The notes under the pieces were generated by a model. That model ran no database searches and was not told where the DNA came from. It worked only from the letters and a program-made list of their open reading frames with translations. Below, piece by piece: positions 63,271 to 64,000 of a DNA stretch of 64,000 bases. Position numbers and translations under genes: made by a program. The stretch covers positions 1 through 64,000 of the forward strand of contig JAPHSY010000001.1 in the NCBI GenBank assembly GCA_026196495.1, given 5' to 3'. This DNA comes from Magnetovibrio sp. Its GTDB lineage: Bacteria; Pseudomonadota; Alphaproteobacteria; Rhodospirillales; Magnetovibrionaceae. How positions within the stretch are numbered: the first letter of the stretch is position 1; each line of letters begins with the position of its first letter.

Positions 63271-64000
63271 TCAAAAAAACTAAAACTCCATTAAAACCCA
63301 AAAAAAGAAAACCCACGCCTGAACCGGAACTCCGCACAGCGCAGTTGAGCTTTAGCGACAATCACTTGGCGCAAGCTTTGTTTGGAGCCCATGCGACGCA
63401 TTTGGTTCAGGTGGAAACAGAATTGGGTGTAACCATTGATGCACGCGGTGCGGACCTAAGCATTCAAGGTGGTCCCGGTGCGGTGGATATGGCGGAACGT
63501 GTTTTGATGAGCCTTTATAACCGTCTTGTCGAAGGCTCTGAGGTTTCATCCCAAGAAGTGGGTGCTGCCTTGCGCATGGTGCGTCAGCCCGGTGGTCGTC
63601 TCGCTGATGTAAATATGGAAGTGCACACCAAGCGTCGGGTGATCTCGCCGCGCTCTGCCACCCAGGCCACTTATTTGCAAGCCATTGATGATTGTGAACT
63701 GGTGTTTGGTACCGGGCCTGCAGGTACGGGTAAAACTTATTTGGCTGTGGCCAAAGCGGTTGAGTTGCTGGTGCGTGGTGAAGTGGATCGCATTATCTTG
63801 TCACGCCCGGCCGTCGAGGCCGGGGAACAGCTGGGCTTTTTGCCCGGCGATATGCAGGAAAAAGTCGATCCTTATCTGCGCCCGCTTTACGATGCATTGT
63901 ATGACATGATGCCATCGGACCAAGTGGTGAAGCGTTTGGAAAATGGTGAGATTGAGGTTGCCCCCTTGGCGTTTATGCGGGGGCGCACACTGGCCAATGC
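63267..64000 (+). CDS. phoH: PhoH-family ATPase (3' part beyond right edge)
   Basis: The frame opens at GTG 63267, inside the miaB stop (GTGA), and runs off the window after 244 complete codons. A basic N-terminal stretch (about 1-18) precedes a KH-like region (about 30-100). The ATPase domain has Walker A GPAGTGKTYLA near residue 150 and the RPAVEAGEQLGFLPGD signature. The family is about 320 residues, so about 80 are missing. PhoH next to miaB, usually followed by ybeY, is a conserved order linked to RNA metabolism. Confidence 0.95.
   Translation, partial: MIKKTKTPLKPKKRKPTPEPELRTAQLSFSDNHLAQALFGAHATHLVQVETELGVTIDARGADLSIQGGPGAVDMAERVLMSLYNRLVEGSEVSSQEVGAALRMVRQPGGRLADVNMEVHTKRRVISPRSATQATYLQAIDDCELVFGTGPAGTGKTYLAVAKAVELLVRGEVDRIILSRPAVEAGEQLGFLPGDMQEKVDPYLRPLYDALYDMMPSDQVVKRLENGEIEVAPLAFMRGRTLAN

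Overview
The window is a 64 kb stretch of core bacterial chromosome. It is gene-dense with short intergenic gaps, and contains no tRNA or rRNA gene, insertion sequence, prophage or CRISPR array that I could find. The gene set points to an alphaproteobacterium, most likely of the Rhodospirillales type: a MucR/Ros-family regulator, a DUF2244 protein near nth, a cysteine-poor Fur/Mur-type Fur, a TsaB-RimI-(TusA)-MucR-Fur-MiaB-PhoH run, and an HrcA-GrpE-DnaK-DnaJ-DapB run. The placement is inferred from gene content and order, not from a phylogenetic search.

Layout. 0-5.2 kb (minus strand): the cut-off YifB/ComM-type Mg-chelatase-like ATPase, a LysE-type exporter, an AhpD-like peroxidase, glutathione synthetase, a SirB1-like protein, a dual-BON lipoprotein and YraN. 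5.2-9.5 kb: a LpoA-like lipoprotein (plus), then RNase PH, RdgB and HemW (minus). 9.5-17 kb: the heat-shock block hrcA-grpE-dnaK-dnaJ, a VOC protein, an unknown nuclease-like protein, and dapB. 17-23 kb: DUF2244, a membrane adenylate cyclase, an Ada-like methyltransferase, endonuclease III, a small lipoprotein, an EI24 membrane protein and a PfkB-type adenosine kinase. 23-25.7 kb: the GTPase TypA/BipA, flanked on both sides by clusters of small hairpins. It is followed by an intergenic zone with two small unrecognised genes, a long hairpin and a cluster of DnaA-box-like 9-mers. 25.7-33.6 kb: ArfB, a haem-motif histidine kinase, a lipase-maturation-factor-like protein, an AmpG-like transporter, pyrophosphatase, a macro-domain protein and two unknown envelope proteins. 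33.6-42.4 kb: a Pit phosphate transporter with a Pho-box-like site, a PNPOx-like protein, malic enzyme (MaeB), MutS and a persulfide-dioxygenase-like enzyme. 42.5-50.5 kb: DUF411, a GST translationally overlapped by an unusual PLP-fold protein, GlnD, an FAD dehydrogenase and a GT-C-like membrane protein. 50.6-60.4 kb: MurJ, TrpS, an Nfu-type scaffold, a Bax-like glucosaminidase, an RNA methyltransferase, a YjbR protein, a polysaccharide deacetylase, an SDR, a D-Ala-D-Ala dipeptidase, TsaB and RimI. 60.4-64 kb: TusA-like, MucR, Fur, MiaB and the cut-off PhoH.

How the genes work together. Recurrent themes are protein quality control and ribosome rescue (DnaK system, ArfB, BipA, TsaB/RimI/MiaB), cell-wall turnover and outer-membrane maintenance (LpoA-like, DolP-like, AmpG-like, MurJ, DdpX, Bax-like, polysaccharide deacetylase), thiol and redox chemistry (GshB, AhpD-like, persulfide dioxygenase, GST), and nutrient control (GlnD for nitrogen, Pit for phosphate, Fur for metals).

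No large undescribed system such as a defence island is evident. The least explained parts are (i) the 24.9-25.7 kb zone with tandem palindromes, two small genes with good ribosome-binding sites and DnaA-box-like sites, (ii) the PLP-fold/GST pair at 43.0-45.2 kb, (iii) a perfect 14-bp inverted repeat that contains the start codon of the RNA methyltransferase at 55.28 kb, and (iv) a protein with a possible PD-(D/E)XK signature at 15.3-16.0 kb.
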